A DNA stretch of 42,671 nucleotides, from assembly GCA_023249475.1 (NCBI GenBank), contig JAHFCO010000019.1, positions 1 through 42,671 of the forward strand, written 5' to 3'. A program made the translations under genes and the position numbers. The DNA comes from Bacillota bacterium (GTDB lineage: Bacteria; Bacillota_I; Bacilli_A; Erysipelotrichales; Erysipelotrichaceae). The notes under the pieces were generated by a model. The model made no database searches. It saw nothing but the letters and a program-made list of their open reading frames with translations, and had not been told where the DNA came from. Below, one piece after another: positions 7,761 to 17,077 of the stretch. How positions within the stretch are numbered: position 1 is the stretch's first letter; the number at the start of each line of letters is the position of its first letter.

Positions 7761-8843
7761 TTATTCTACAGTGATCTTAACTGCGGTCAGGCCCAATTTC
7801 GCTGCATCCGGTACGCCGGCTTCGTTTCCGCCATCGGCGTTGGTCTTCAACGTGATGGTTTCGTCAACGAGTTTGGCATAGACGGCATCGTAATCGGCTT
7901 GCTTGAAGGTCGTGAAACGGCTGAAGTCTTGCGGCAAACCAACACCGTCGACATCGGCACGCAGGGTAACGATTTCGCCACCCGGGAATTCATCGGCATA
8001 GTACGCTTCAAGCGCGAGATAGACGGAGTTTCCGAGTTCCTTCATCGCGGAAGTGATGACGGTGTCGGATTCAGGAGATTGGTCAACGTCGACGCCGATG
8101 ACCTTCTTGTCTGCTTCTTCGGCAGCGGACATGACGGAGTTCCCGACTTTACCGCCGGCGGCGAAGATCACTTCGACGCCCGATTGATACCAGGAAGCGG
8201 CTTTCGCTTTGTTATCGGGGGTGTCGTCGAAGTTACCGGTGTAGTGGTACTTGACCATGACATCGGCTAAACCCAATTCAGCGGCGGCATATTCGGCGCC
8301 TTGAAGGAATCCATAACCGAAACGGACAACGGCCGGAACAGCCATGCCGCCCATGAATCCTAAGTTGGTGTAGCCGTCTTTAACCGCGGCGTAGCCAGCC
8401 AGGAAGCCGGATTGTTCTTCAGCATAATAGATCGAGTAAACATTGTCTTCGGCACGGAACTGCGTCCAGTCTTCACTGTGCGGGTCCGCATCCAATAAGA
8501 CGAACTTGACTTCCGGGAACAAATCTTGGGCTTCGAATACGGCCGGTCCGAACAAGAATCCCGGGGTGACGATGACTTTCGCTCCGCCGGTAACCGCTAA
8601 TTCGATCGCATCGACGTAGGCAGCGGTCGATTGTTCGGTCGGTTTGTAGTATTGGTGGGTGATGTCGTTTTCTTCGGCATACTTGACAAGACCTTCCCAT
8701 GCGCCTTGGTTGAACGACTTGTCGTCGATGTTGCCGACGTCAGTGATCAAGGCAAGTTCAAATCCCTTGTCTTCGGGTTTCGAACATGCAGCAAGTCCGA
8801 ATACCATCAGGAATACAGTCAAAAGAATCAAAAGCTTCTTCAT
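7761..8843 (-). CDS. nupN: BMP-family nucleoside-binding lipoprotein (NupN/PnrA-like)
   Basis: 360 residues from the ATG at 8843, which has a GGAGGAAG ribosome site upstream. A lipoprotein signal peptide is clear: KK, a hydrophobic core, then the lipobox LAAC with the lipidated cysteine near residue 20. The mature part begins with ALITDVGNIDDKSFNQGAWEG, the hallmark of the BMP/PnrA family of purine nucleoside receptors. VIGVDVDQSP and the later ALEAYY segment also fit. It should sit on the outer face of the membrane and deliver nucleosides to the permease pair. It is the promoter-proximal gene of the operon. The family includes TmpC/PnrA and Listeria TcsA. Confidence 0.93.
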   Translation of the reverse strand: MKKLLILLTVFLMVFGLAACSKPEDKGFELALITDVGNIDDKSFNQGAWEGLVKYAEENDITHQYYKPTEQSTAAYVDAIELAVTGGAKVIVTPGFLFGPAVFEAQDLFPEVKFVLLDADPHSEDWTQFRAEDNVYSIYYAEEQSGFLAGYAAVKDGYTNLGFMGGMAVPAVVRFGYGFLQGAEYAAAELGLADVMVKYHYTGNFDDTPDNKAKAASWYQSGVEVIFAAGGKVGNSVMSAAEEADKKVIGVDVDQSPESDTVITSAMKELGNSVYLALEAYYADEFPGGEIVTLRADVDGVGLPQDFSRFTTFKQADYDAVYAKLVDETITLKTNADGGNEAGVPDAAKLGLTAVKITVE

Positions 8844-8887
8844 TACTTCTTCCTCCATTGTTTTTCGCAGTGTATCTGCTCCTTCTC

Positions 8888-8916
8888 AGTTTAGTATTTT
8901 TTACACTTAAAGTCAA
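8888..8916 (-). promoter_or_regulatory. Sigma-A type promoter of the nucleoside importer operon
   Basis: On the minus strand, TTGACT (8911-8916) and TAAACT (8888-8893) are separated by exactly 17 bases. The leader is only about 40 bases, too short for a purine riboswitch. Confidence 0.8.
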
Positions 8917-8931
8917 CTAAGCAAACCAAAT

Positions 8932-8955
8932 GAAAAGCGGTTTTGTAACCGCTTA
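8932..8955 (-). terminator. Terminator overlapping the ftsK stop codon
   Basis: On the minus strand, AAGCGGTT and AACCGCTT (8947-8954 and 8935-8942) enclose a four-base loop, followed by TTTTCATTT. The TAA stop (8953-8955) overlaps the upstream arm. The downstream T run is imperfect. Confidence 0.7.
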
Positions 8956-11151
8956 ATCTTCATCGTCGGCTTTTCGGACCCTGACGTCGCGGGGCTTGCT
9001 GCCTTGCGTCGGTCCGATGATCCCTTTTTGTTCAAGGACATCCATCATGCGCGCCGCGCGGTTGTATCCCAATCCGAACCGGCGTTGGATGCTGGAGGTC
9101 GAAGCCCGTTGGGTTTCGATGACATAGTCTTTGACTTCATCGAAAAGCGGATCATCCAAGGCGGATGCGATGCCTTCAGACAAGCCTTCCCCGTCCTCGG
9201 GATTGATGAACGCTTCGTCGTAGGTCGGTTTGCGCTGTGCGGCGGTGGTTTCGGCCAAACGGCGTACTTCATCGTCGGAGACGAAAACCCCCTGGATACG
9301 GACGGAAGCGGGCTCCCCGACCGGAATGAACAGCATATCCCCGTATCCGAGCAGTCTTTCCGCCCCGACATGGTCCAGGATGGTCCTGGAATCCACGCCG
9401 CTGGAGACGGCGAAGGCGATGCGCGAAGGGATGTTGGATTTGATGATCCCGGTGATGACGTCGACCGAAGGACGCTGGGTCGCGACGATCAGGTGGATCC
9501 CGGCGGCACGCGCCAACTGCGTGATCCGTTGGATGCTGGATTCGACTTCTTTCCCGGCGACGATCATCAAGTCGGCGAGTTCGTCGATGATGACGACGAT
9601 CCACGGCATCGGCTCGAGATGTTCCTGCGGGGCTTTGATGAGTAGTTCGTTATAGGCGGTGATGTTGCGGACATTGCATCTGGAAAAGACTTCGTAGCGG
9701 TTCTCCATCATCTTGACGACGATTTTCAGCGCCCTCGCGGCTTCGGATGCGTCGGAAATGACCGGACAGATCAGATGCGGTATTTTTTGGAACGAAGTGA
9801 ACTCGACCTTCTTGGGGTCGATCAAGATCATCTTCACTTCATCGGGGGTCGTGCGTAGTAATAATGTCGAAATGATCGAGTTGACGCAGACGGATTTCCC
9901 GCTGCCGGTGGCCCCCGCGATCAAGAGGTGTGGCATTTTGTCAAGTTCCGAGAAGATCGGCCGGCCCGACAAGTCCCTGCCCAGCGCGAACAAGAGTTTC
10001 TTGTTCATCTTTTCCGGAGGGATTTCCTTCAGCATCTCCGCCATGCGGACGGGGATCATCTCCACGTTGGGGATCTCGACGCCGACCGCGTTGCGGCCTG
10101 GGATCGGGGCTTCGATGCGGATGTCCTTCGCCGCCAATTCCATTTTGATGTTGTCCTGGATGGAAGCGATCTTCGATACTTTGACGTTGGAGTCCGGACG
10201 CACTTCGAACTTCGTGACCGCCGGGCCGATATGGGTGGCGACCAAGGTTGCGTTGATGCCGAAATTCGATAGGATCTCAAGCAGTTTCTTCCCTTTGAAG
10301 ACGGCTGCGTTGGCGTTGGCGCTGGATTTGCCCTTGGCCGCGACTTCATCAAGGATCTTGATGTCCGGCAGAACGTAGTTGCCGATGTTGTGGACGGTCG
10401 CGGCGGATTTCGTCGTGACCTCCCTTTCATCGAACAGACTCGGTTTCGCGATCACGGTCGAACGTTTTTCGGGGACGACGACTTCCTGGACCTCGGGTTC
10501 TTTGACATCCGGCGTCAGGAATTTCAACCGGTGCTTCTTCTTGGGAAGTTCCGGTTCGGTTTTTTCTTCATAAGCCATCTCTTCGCCGATTTGCGTCATC
10601 ACGCGGTTTTTGGCGGAACGCATCTTGGCGATGGCTTTCTTCACGTATTTCCAATCCACGAAGAGCAGGATGGCCACGACATAGAGGAAAACGACGACAA
10701 GCAGCGTCCCGGTCCGGGCGAACAGAAGGGTGAAAAGCGAATACAGGAACACCCCGACCAACCCCCCGTTGGGGGACAGCGCTTCGGTGAAGATTTCCGG
10801 CGTGTTGCTCATCCATTCCTCGAAGACCGCGAAGCCGATATCCGACCGCGTATAGGCGCGGTAAGAGGCGGTAAGGATGATCGCCGTCAGCATCAGCCCC
10901 AAGGCGATGCTCGTCTTTAAACGAAGGTTGGGGTTCTTTCGCCAAAACAGGATGAACAAGGCGTAAAGAAACATGAGGACGTAAAAGAATACGATCGTTT
11001 CGCCCACAAAAAAGCGCACCAAACGGTCAAGGTAGATGCCGACGATCCCGAAACGTTGAAACGAAATGATGGTCAACGTAAACAGGATGAGGGCGTTGAT
11101 GATGTAGAGAAGCTTACGCTCCTCTTTCCGTAGTGTTTTTCTGCGTGCCAT
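8953..11151 (-). CDS. ftsK: FtsK/SpoIIIE-family DNA translocase
   Basis: 732 residues. The N-terminus has about four membrane helices (roughly residues 15-165) that anchor it at the division septum. A charged linker follows (about 180-260), then the alpha/beta motor. Walker A is AGATGSGKSV at about 412-421 and Walker B is WIVVIIDELADLM near 520. The C-terminal winged-helix gamma domain (IQRRFGLGYNRAARMMDVLEQKGIIG) reads polar DNA motifs. It pumps chromosome ends out of the closing septum and supports dimer resolution. GGAGGG precedes the ATG. It lies 14 bases after the RNase J gene, probably in one operon; spoIIIE and the RNase J2 gene are also near neighbours in Bacillus. Confidence 0.96.
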   Translation of the reverse strand: MARRKTLRKEERKLLYIINALILFTLTIISFQRFGIVGIYLDRLVRFFVGETIVFFYVLMFLYALFILFWRKNPNLRLKTSIALGLMLTAIILTASYRAYTRSDIGFAVFEEWMSNTPEIFTEALSPNGGLVGVFLYSLFTLLFARTGTLLVVVFLYVVAILLFVDWKYVKKAIAKMRSAKNRVMTQIGEEMAYEEKTEPELPKKKHRLKFLTPDVKEPEVQEVVVPEKRSTVIAKPSLFDEREVTTKSAATVHNIGNYVLPDIKILDEVAAKGKSSANANAAVFKGKKLLEILSNFGINATLVATHIGPAVTKFEVRPDSNVKVSKIASIQDNIKMELAAKDIRIEAPIPGRNAVGVEIPNVEMIPVRMAEMLKEIPPEKMNKKLLFALGRDLSGRPIFSELDKMPHLLIAGATGSGKSVCVNSIISTLLLRTTPDEVKMILIDPKKVEFTSFQKIPHLICPVISDASEAARALKIVVKMMENRYEVFSRCNVRNITAYNELLIKAPQEHLEPMPWIVVIIDELADLMIVAGKEVESSIQRITQLARAAGIHLIVATQRPSVDVITGIIKSNIPSRIAFAVSSGVDSRTILDHVGAERLLGYGDMLFIPVGEPASVRIQGVFVSDDEVRRLAETTAAQRKPTYDEAFINPEDGEGLSEGIASALDDPLFDEVKDYVIETQRASTSSIQRRFGLGYNRAARMMDVLEQKGIIGPTQGSKPRDVRVRKADDED

Positions 11152-11165
11152 GCAACCCTCCGTGA

Positions 11166-12830
11166 TTACTCATTCACATTGATTTCGACGATGACCGGAA
11201 GGATCATCGGGCGTTTACCCGTTTCCTTCAGGACATAGCGCATGATTTTGTCCTTGGCGTCCATGCGGACGGACATGTTTTCATATTTGTTCGCGGCGAC
11301 CGCGTCGATGATGACGCGTTCGACGATGTTGCCGATTTCCTTGACGATGTAGTCCGCTTCCTTGAGATAGATGACGCCCCTGGACTGGACATCGGGTCCG
11401 CCGATGACTTCCTTGGTCGCATAGTTGACGACGACGCCGACCACGATGGCGCCGTCTGTCGACAAGGCTTCACGGTCTTTCAAGACCATCCCGCTGACAT
11501 CCAGCGATTCGTTGCCGTCGATCATCAGATCTTCCAACGGCAGGATCGTCGACGTGTTTTTCAAAAGTTTGTCTTCGAACAAGGCGACTTGGCCGTTGTC
11601 GAGAACCACGATGCGGTCCGCGAAATAACCGGAATCCAACGCGATGTTCGCGTTCACGATCAATTGACGGTATTCCCCATGGATGGGGATGAAATACTTC
11701 GGTTTCAGCAAGGACAGCATCATTTTGATGTCCTCGGCGGAAGCATGCATGGAGAAGATCTTCTTGCGGTCCAGCGTCACGACGCGGACGCCCTCTTTAT
11801 AGAGTTCGTTTTCCATTTTACTGGCTTCGCGTTCCGTCCCCGGTACGACCGGAGAAGCGATGATGACCGTATCTTCTTTATGCAGTTCAAGCTTCGTGTC
11901 TTCCGAGATCGCGATGCGGTGCATGACCTTGAACACGTTGGGACCGCTGGCGCTGACGATGATGATCGCGTTGGTGTAGTCGTTGGTGAATTTCTCGGCG
12001 CTGAGTTCCAAACCGGCCGGTACATGGTAATAGCCCAGTTTTTCGACCTGGCGCAGTAGGTTGCGTTGGTTGTCGTTGTAGAAGAAGATCTTCTTCTTGT
12101 ATTTGTTGGCGAGTTCGATGACTTCGATCAAACGGTAAAGGTTTTGTTCATACAGCGTGATGAACACCCGTCCCCGCGCGTCTTCGACGGCACTTTCGAT
12201 ATGGTCCGTGATGCGGTGGTTCGGCGCCGTGAAGCCTGGTTTCTCCGCATAGACGGATTCCGTCAACAACGCCAAAACCCCCTTCTTCCCGATATCCGCG
12301 AATTCGGTGATGTCGCAAGCGAACGCCGCGTTGCGTGCGTTCAAGTCGATGATGTATTCGCCCGCATAGACGATCGCCCCTTGGTCGGTCTCGATCGCTA
12401 ATCCGAAGGCGTCGGCGATGGAATGCGTCAGTCCGAAAGTACGGATGTTGACGCCGTTGATCGCCAGTTTCCCGTTGCGCTTGATGCGGTGGATCTTCAC
12501 TTCCTTGATATTCTGTTTCTTAAGCATCTCTTCGATCATCACGGCGCTTAGCGGCGTCGTATAGATGGGGACGTTCGCCTGCCTCAACAGATACGGCAAA
12601 GCCGCCATCGCATCGTCGTGCGCATGCGTAATGAACACGGCTTTCACCCTGTCCTTGTTTTCGACGAGATATTTCATATCGGGAATGATCATCTCGATTC
12701 CCAATTGTTCGATATCGGGGTATTTGATTCCGGCTTCGATGACGAAGAGATCGTTGTTGATTTCCACGACATAAAGATTTTTGCCGTCTTCGTCCAGCCC
12801 GCCTAACGCAAAAATGCGTATTTTATCCAT
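11166..12830 (-). CDS. RNase J family protein with altered metal-site residues (J2-like)
   Basis: 554 residues, normal RNase J length, with a metallo-beta-lactamase/beta-CASP core and a C-terminal domain. It aligns well with RNase J (GGLDEDGKNLYVVE, LGIEMIIPDMKYL, PIHGEYR). The metal motif usually written HxHxDH reads H69-A-H71-D-D73-A74, so the last histidine is lost. The later Asp motif reads AGEY (Glu158), and the histidine nine residues after H384 of HGEYR is Asn393. H362 (MHASAED) is kept. This pattern resembles RNase J2, a weakly active partner of J1 in Bacillus. Its location upstream of ftsK also matches rnjB. A catalytically active J1 is presumably encoded elsewhere. Confidence 0.9.
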   Translation of the reverse strand: MDKIRIFALGGLDEDGKNLYVVEINNDLFVIEAGIKYPDIEQLGIEMIIPDMKYLVENKDRVKAVFITHAHDDAMAALPYLLRQANVPIYTTPLSAVMIEEMLKKQNIKEVKIHRIKRNGKLAINGVNIRTFGLTHSIADAFGLAIETDQGAIVYAGEYIIDLNARNAAFACDITEFADIGKKGVLALLTESVYAEKPGFTAPNHRITDHIESAVEDARGRVFITLYEQNLYRLIEVIELANKYKKKIFFYNDNQRNLLRQVEKLGYYHVPAGLELSAEKFTNDYTNAIIIVSASGPNVFKVMHRIAISEDTKLELHKEDTVIIASPVVPGTEREASKMENELYKEGVRVVTLDRKKIFSMHASAEDIKMMLSLLKPKYFIPIHGEYRQLIVNANIALDSGYFADRIVVLDNGQVALFEDKLLKNTSTILPLEDLMIDGNESLDVSGMVLKDREALSTDGAIVVGVVVNYATKEVIGGPDVQSRGVIYLKEADYIVKEIGNIVERVIIDAVAANKYENMSVRMDAKDKIMRYVLKETGKRPMILPVIVEINVNE

Positions 12831-12854
12831 GATATTTCCTCCTGCTTTTCTACC

Positions 12855-12883
12855 ATTATACCTTAGCGGGTCTCTTTTTTCAA
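12855..12883 (-). promoter_or_regulatory. Sigma-A type promoter for the RNase J-ftsK unit
   Basis: On the minus strand, TTGAAA (12878-12883) and TATAAT (12855-12860) are separated by 17 bases. AGGAGG lies just upstream of the ATG at 12830. This is one of the best promoters in the window. Confidence 0.85.
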
Positions 12884-12897
12884 ACGCTGGCCCGATT

Positions 12898-14337
12898 CTA
12901 TTTCCGTTTGCCGTTCAAGGTCCAGGTTTTCGCATCGGTGATCAGCACTTCGACGATTTCGCCGGTGCAATCGTCGTTCGAAGTGAAATTGACCAGTTTG
13001 TTGTTTTCGGTGTACCCGGAATAGACTTCCGCGTTTTTCTTGGACGGGCCGTCCACCAAGACCTTCACGGATTTTCCGATCATACGCTTGTTGTTTTCAA
13101 GCGCATGTTGCGCCACCTTCGCGTTTAGGATCTGCAATCGTTTGCGCTTTTCCTCCGTCGGCACGTTGTCTTCCATCTTCGCGGCCGGCGTCCCTTCGCG
13201 TGGCGAATAGATGAAGGTGAACGCATTGTCGAACTTGCAAGCCTCCAACATCGCCAAGGTATCGTTGAACTGTTCTTCGGTTTCATTGGGGAAGCCGACG
13301 ATGATGTCGGTGGAAAACGCGACGTTTTCCACTCTGTCTTTGAGTTTATGGAATAAAGTCAGGTATTCCTGGGGGGTATAGCGTCTTCCCATGATTTTCA
13401 GGATCTCGGCGTTGCCGGACTGAAACGGAAGATGGATGTAGGGCATGACGTTGGGAAGCGTCGCGATGGCATCGATCAGTTCGTCGGTGAAATCCCAGGG
13501 GTGGCTGGTGGTGAACCGGATCCGCTCGATCCCGGTTTGGGATACCTTCTCCATCAGTTTCGCAAAACAATGTTCCCCGTACAGGTCTTTTCCGTACGCA
13601 TTGACGTTCTGCCCCAACAGGGTGACTTCTTTGCATCCTTCTTTTCTCAGCGTCTGTACTTCTTCAAGGATGTCTTCCATGGTCCGCGAACGTTCTTTCC
13701 CGCGGGTATAGGGGACGATGCAGTAGGTGCAGAATTTGTCGCAGCCATACATGATGTTGACCCAGGCTTTGGTGCTCAAGACGCGTCGTACCGGAAGGTT
13801 CTCGATGACGTCGCCTTCCTGGGAATAAACTTCGATCACGCGCTCGCGCGTCAAGGTCGCTTTATAGAGCAGTTCGGGTAGGCGGTGGATATTGTGGGTG
13901 CCGAACACCAAATCGATGTGGTGGTGCTTCTGCAGGATGGTTTGGACGACTTCCTCTTCCTGCGCCATGCATCCGCAGACCACGAACATCAGATCCGGGT
14001 TCTTCAGTTTGAACCGTTTGAGCTGACCGATTTCACCGAACACCTTGTCTTCCGCGTTCTTGCGGACCGCGCATGTGTTCAAAAGGATCAAATCGGCGCT
14101 TTCGGCGTCCATGACCGGCAGGTAACCCATTTCCTCCAGGATCCCGCGGATGGTTTCGCCGTCCCTCTCGTTGGCTTGACAGCCATAGGTGCGCAAAAAA
14201 TACTTGCGGCCGTTACCGAGGTTCTTCGCGGCGTCGTCGATATGGAAAAGCGAACGTTCGATGACCGCATGGTCTTTCGATCGTTTCTGCGCTTCTTTTA
14301 GATTCGGGAGTATGAAGTAGTCTTTGATTTCTTTCAT
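12898..14337 (-). CDS. miaB: tRNA-2-methylthio-N6-dimethylallyladenosine synthase MiaB
   Basis: 479 residues. A radical SAM methylthiotransferase that adds a methylthio group to i6A37 in tRNAs reading UNN codons. The N-terminal UPF0004 domain has the auxiliary [4Fe-4S] cysteines C53 (TYGCQ-N), C89 (NTCAVR) and C123 (CGCMAQ). The radical SAM cluster is C199-x3-C203-x2-C206 (YGCDKFCTYC). The C-terminus from about 410 forms the TRAM RNA-binding domain. An N-terminal extension of about 45 residues before the UPF0004 domain is also usual in Bacillus MiaB. GGAGGAATCC precedes the ATG. The ferredoxin gene lies directly upstream. Confidence 0.96.
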   Translation of the reverse strand: MKEIKDYFILPNLKEAQKRSKDHAVIERSLFHIDDAAKNLGNGRKYFLRTYGCQANERDGETIRGILEEMGYLPVMDAESADLILLNTCAVRKNAEDKVFGEIGQLKRFKLKNPDLMFVVCGCMAQEEEVVQTILQKHHHIDLVFGTHNIHRLPELLYKATLTRERVIEVYSQEGDVIENLPVRRVLSTKAWVNIMYGCDKFCTYCIVPYTRGKERSRTMEDILEEVQTLRKEGCKEVTLLGQNVNAYGKDLYGEHCFAKLMEKVSQTGIERIRFTTSHPWDFTDELIDAIATLPNVMPYIHLPFQSGNAEILKIMGRRYTPQEYLTLFHKLKDRVENVAFSTDIIVGFPNETEEQFNDTLAMLEACKFDNAFTFIYSPREGTPAAKMEDNVPTEEKRKRLQILNAKVAQHALENNKRMIGKSVKVLVDGPSKKNAEVYSGYTENNKLVNFTSNDDCTGEIVEVLITDAKTWTLNGKRK

Positions 14338-14349
14338 GGATTCCTCCGG

Positions 14350-14378
14350 TTAAAAAAACCAAGCGACGCTTGGTTTCT
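14350..14378 (-). terminator. Terminator after the ferredoxin gene
   Basis: On the minus strand, arms AACCAAG and CTTGGTT (14369-14375 and 14357-14363) are followed by a run of seven T. miaB starts 13 bases beyond with no obvious promoter between, so partial read-through into miaB is likely. Confidence 0.85.
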
Positions 14379-14554
14379 TACTTCTGCGAAATGGCTTGCG
14401 TCGGGCAGACCCCGATGCATGCGCCGCAATCGATGCACAGCGATTCGTCGCACTCTGCTTTTCCGTCGGCGTCCAACGACAACGCTCCCGTCGGGCATAC
14501 GCCAACACACGCTCCGCAACCGATACAAATGTCTTTTGCTACTACTACCGGCAT
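14378..14554 (-). CDS. Small 2[4Fe-4S] ferredoxin
   Basis: 58 residues from the ATG at 14554, which has GGAGG at good spacing; a GTG three codons earlier is too close to that site. Two classic CxxCxxCxxxCP clusters are present: CIGCGACVGVCP and CIDCGACIGVCP. This is a clostridial-type low-potential electron carrier. It is transcribed from its own promoter immediately upstream of miaB. A role as reductant for the radical SAM enzyme MiaB is attractive but is inference from position only. The partner reductase is not in the window. Confidence 0.93.
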   Translation of the reverse strand: MPVVVAKDICIGCGACVGVCPTGALSLDADGKAECDESLCIDCGACIGVCPTQAISQK

Positions 14555-14581
14555 TTCCAACACCCTCCTTGATCTAGGATA

Positions 14582-14609
14582 ATTATATCACGATTTAAAG
14601 GTTCTTCAA
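14582..14609 (-). promoter_or_regulatory. Promoter of the ferredoxin gene
   Basis: On the minus strand, TTGAAG (14604-14609) lies 16 bases before TATAAT (14582-14587), which has the extended form TGATATAAT. The -35 box overlaps the end of ymdB. Confidence 0.75.
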
Positions 14610-15400
14610 GAACGAGTTATGGATTCATTCTTCGGACGGATTTGGATCCGTTCGATTTTGACCGCGCGGCGCGTCGTCTCGTCGATCTCGATGAAAAGTC
14701 CGCAGAGCTGGGACTCCCCTTCAGAAACGGTATAACGCGCGCTGCGGATGCCGCTGAAACGGTCAAGCACTTCCATCACATCCCGCCCGATGACGCTGTC
14801 GTAGGGACCCGTCATGCCGACGTCGCTGATGAAGGCGCAGCCGTTCATGATTTTCTCATCCGCCGTCTGGACATGCGTATGCGTTCCGACGACGGCGCTG
14901 ACGACGTCCTGAAACATGTAGGCGAAGGCGATTTTCTCGCTGGTCGCCTCCGCATGGAGGTCGACCAGGACGATTTTGTCGGTGAAGTTTTTTTCGATCC
15001 GATGCATCGCCTCGAACGGCGTTTCATCGGTGTTTTCCATAAAGACGGTCCCGCAGATGTTGACGATCACCAACGGCGTGCCCTTGACATCGATTTCCAG
15101 ATGTCCGCGTCCCAAGCCGGTCGGGATGAGGTTCATCGGCCGGACCAAACGGTCGGCCTGGTTGATGAAGTCATAGAGATCGGCCTTGGAGAACGCATGG
15201 TTTCCCAGCGTGATCGCATCGATGCCGTAGCTTAAGAGTTCTTCATAGATTCTTCGAGTGATCCCTTTGCCGTGCGCCGCGTTTTCACCGTTGGCGATCA
15301 CGACATCCGCGTCATAGGCCAATCGTAGGGAAGGCAGCAGTTGTTTGACTGCTGCCCTTCCTTTGCTACCGACGATGTCGCCGATAAACAGAATTTTCAT
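14606..15400 (-). CDS. ymdB: YmdB-family metallophosphoesterase
   Basis: 264 residues from the ATG at 15400, which overlaps the RNase Y stop (TAATG). The first residues [15 protein letters not shown] are the hallmark of the YmdB/TIGR00282 family. Metal ligands are visible in GDIVG, NGENAAHGKG, GNHAF, DLHAEATSEK and VGTHTHVQTADE. In Bacillus YmdB hydrolyses cyclic nucleotides and influences RNase Y-dependent decay, biofilm and motility choices. It is translated from the rny transcript, conserving the rny-ymdB pairing. No separate Shine-Dalgarno is evident, consistent with coupling. Confidence 0.93.
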   Translation of the reverse strand: MKILFIGDIVGSKGRAAVKQLLPSLRLAYDADVVIANGENAAHGKGITRRIYEELLSYGIDAITLGNHAFSKADLYDFINQADRLVRPMNLIPTGLGRGHLEIDVKGTPLVIVNICGTVFMENTDETPFEAMHRIEKNFTDKIVLVDLHAEATSEKIAFAYMFQDVVSAVVGTHTHVQTADEKIMNGCAFISDVGMTGPYDSVIGRDVMEVLDRFSGIRSARYTVSEGESQLCGLFIEIDETTRRAVKIERIQIRPKNESITRS

Positions 15401-16956
15401 TATTTTGCGATGTCCGATGCACGGGTTTCGCGGATGACCGTCACCTTGATTTGACCCGGATAGGTCAGTTCGGCTTCGATTTTCTCGCGGATTTCGCGTG
15501 CGATGCGATGACACGCCAAGTCATCCAACTTTTCGGGCACGACCATGACGCGGATTTCGCGGCCGGCCTGGATGGCATAGGTCTTTTCGACGCCGTCGAA
15601 CGACGTCGCGATTTTTTCAAGTTGTTCCAAACGTTGGATATAGTTTTCGAAGGATTCGAAACGCGCACCCGGACGGGCGGCGCTCAGGGTATCCGCGGCG
15701 GCGACCAAGACCGAGATGATGCTGGTCGGTTCGACTTCACCGTGGTGGGATTCGATCGAGTTGATGACGACGGCGTTTTCACCGTGTTTCTTCGCGATCC
15801 GCGCCCCGATTTCGATATGGCTTCCTTCGACTTCGAAGTCCATCGCTTTCCCGATATCATGCAGAAGCGCGGCGCGTTTCGCCAAGGTTTGGTTCAACCC
15901 GAGTTCGGCGGCCATCATCCCTGCCAGGTAGGCGACTTCCATACTGTGCTGCAATGCGTTTTGACCATAGCTGTAACGGTAGCGCAGACGTCCGATCAAA
16001 CCGACGATTTCACGGTCGATCTTCCCGATGTTCAACTTGAAGACGGCTTCTTCGCCGACCTTCTGGATGGTTTCGTTGAGCTCTTTGGTCACTTTATTCA
16101 CGACTTCTTCGATACGGCCGGGTTGGATCCGTCCGTCTTTAATCAAGGTCTCAAGCGCTAGACGGGCGATTTCCCGTCGGATGGGATCGAAACAAGATAG
16201 CGTGATGGTTTCGGGAGTATCGTCGATGATGAGGTCGACACCCGTCGCTTGTTCGATCGCCCGGATATTTCTTCCTTCGCGGCCGATGATGCGGCCTTTC
16301 ATTTCTTCACTGGGAAGTGCGACGACCGAAACGGTACGCTCCAACGTTTCCTCTTGGGCATAACGTTGAATCGCCATTCCGATGATGTTGCGCGCCTTAT
16401 CGGCCGCAATCGATTTCGCATCGTCTTCCGCTTCACGGATATAAGCCGTCACTTCGTTTTGGATCTTCTTCTCGACCGCGCTCATTAATTCTTTTTTGGC
16501 TTCCGCCTGCGTCATGTTCGCGAATCGTTCGAGTTCCGTCACCTGTATATCGATCTTCGACTGCAAATCACGTTCCATCTTCTCCAGTACGTTCAATTTT
16601 TCGGTTAATTGTTTATTTTTATCATCAATCTGCTTTTCTTTGTTCGTCAACGTTTCTTCACGGAAATGGAAGTTATCCTCACGGCGCGACATCTTGTTTT
16701 CCAGTTCCTGGATTTCTTGACGACGCTCCTTGATTTCCTTCTCCGCGGCAAGTTTCAATTCATACGCCTGCGTTTTTCCTTCAAGGACCGCCTGGCGTAC
16801 TAGGTTATCCGCTTTGTTTGTTGCTTCGCTGATGAGTAAACTTGCTTTTTGTTGATCTCTATTTAACCCTAACTTTGAGACTAAAACCATCACGATCAGT
16901 CCCAAAGCAAAACCGCTGATACCGGTAAAGACGGAAAAGAGAATGTCTTTAGGCAT
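15400..16956 (-). CDS. rny: Ribonuclease Y
   Basis: 518 residues, typical length. An N-terminal membrane helix (about residues 5-25) anchors it to the membrane. A long charged coiled coil follows (about 35-190), then a KH RNA-binding domain with the [17 protein letters not shown] motif (about 230), then an HD hydrolase domain with [12 protein letters not shown] (about 370). It is the main endoribonuclease starting mRNA decay in Bacillota. AGGAGG lies before the ATG. It has its own promoter after the recA terminator, and ymdB follows with a one-base overlap. Confidence 0.97.
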   Translation of the reverse strand: MPKDILFSVFTGISGFALGLIVMVLVSKLGLNRDQQKASLLISEATNKADNLVRQAVLEGKTQAYELKLAAEKEIKERRQEIQELENKMSRREDNFHFREETLTNKEKQIDDKNKQLTEKLNVLEKMERDLQSKIDIQVTELERFANMTQAEAKKELMSAVEKKIQNEVTAYIREAEDDAKSIAADKARNIIGMAIQRYAQEETLERTVSVVALPSEEMKGRIIGREGRNIRAIEQATGVDLIIDDTPETITLSCFDPIRREIARLALETLIKDGRIQPGRIEEVVNKVTKELNETIQKVGEEAVFKLNIGKIDREIVGLIGRLRYRYSYGQNALQHSMEVAYLAGMMAAELGLNQTLAKRAALLHDIGKAMDFEVEGSHIEIGARIAKKHGENAVVINSIESHHGEVEPTSIISVLVAAADTLSAARPGARFESFENYIQRLEQLEKIATSFDGVEKTYAIQAGREIRVMVVPEKLDDLACHRIAREIREKIEAELTYPGQIKVTVIRETRASDIAK

Positions 16957-17002
16957 GCTTTTCCTCCTGTACCTATTGATGAGTTAGATATAACTCTTTT
17001 AC

Positions 17003-17031
17003 ATAATAACGAATTTGCGGACAATTCACAA
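17003..17031 (-). promoter_or_regulatory. Promoter of rny-ymdB
   Basis: On the minus strand, TTGTGA (17026-17031) and TATTAT (17003-17008) are 17 bases apart. The predicted transcript start is near 16996, right at a short inverted repeat, GAGTTA-TATC-TAACTC (16981-16996). Confidence 0.75.
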
Positions 17032-17045
17032 TAACATTTGCTCAG

Positions 17046-17077
17046 CACAAGAAAAATAGCAGGTTCCCCTGCTATTT
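17046..17077 (-). terminator. Terminator overlapping the recA stop codon
   Basis: On the minus strand, AAATAGCAGG and CCTGCTATTT (17068-17077 and 17054-17063) enclose a GGAA loop and lead into TTTCTTG. The TAG stop of recA (17072-17074) lies within the first arm. Confidence 0.85.

Noticed and set aside
8844-8881. Possible purine riboswitch before the nucleoside importer operon
   Set aside because: The promoter lies at 8888-8916, leaving a leader of only about 40 bases, too short for a purine aptamer.
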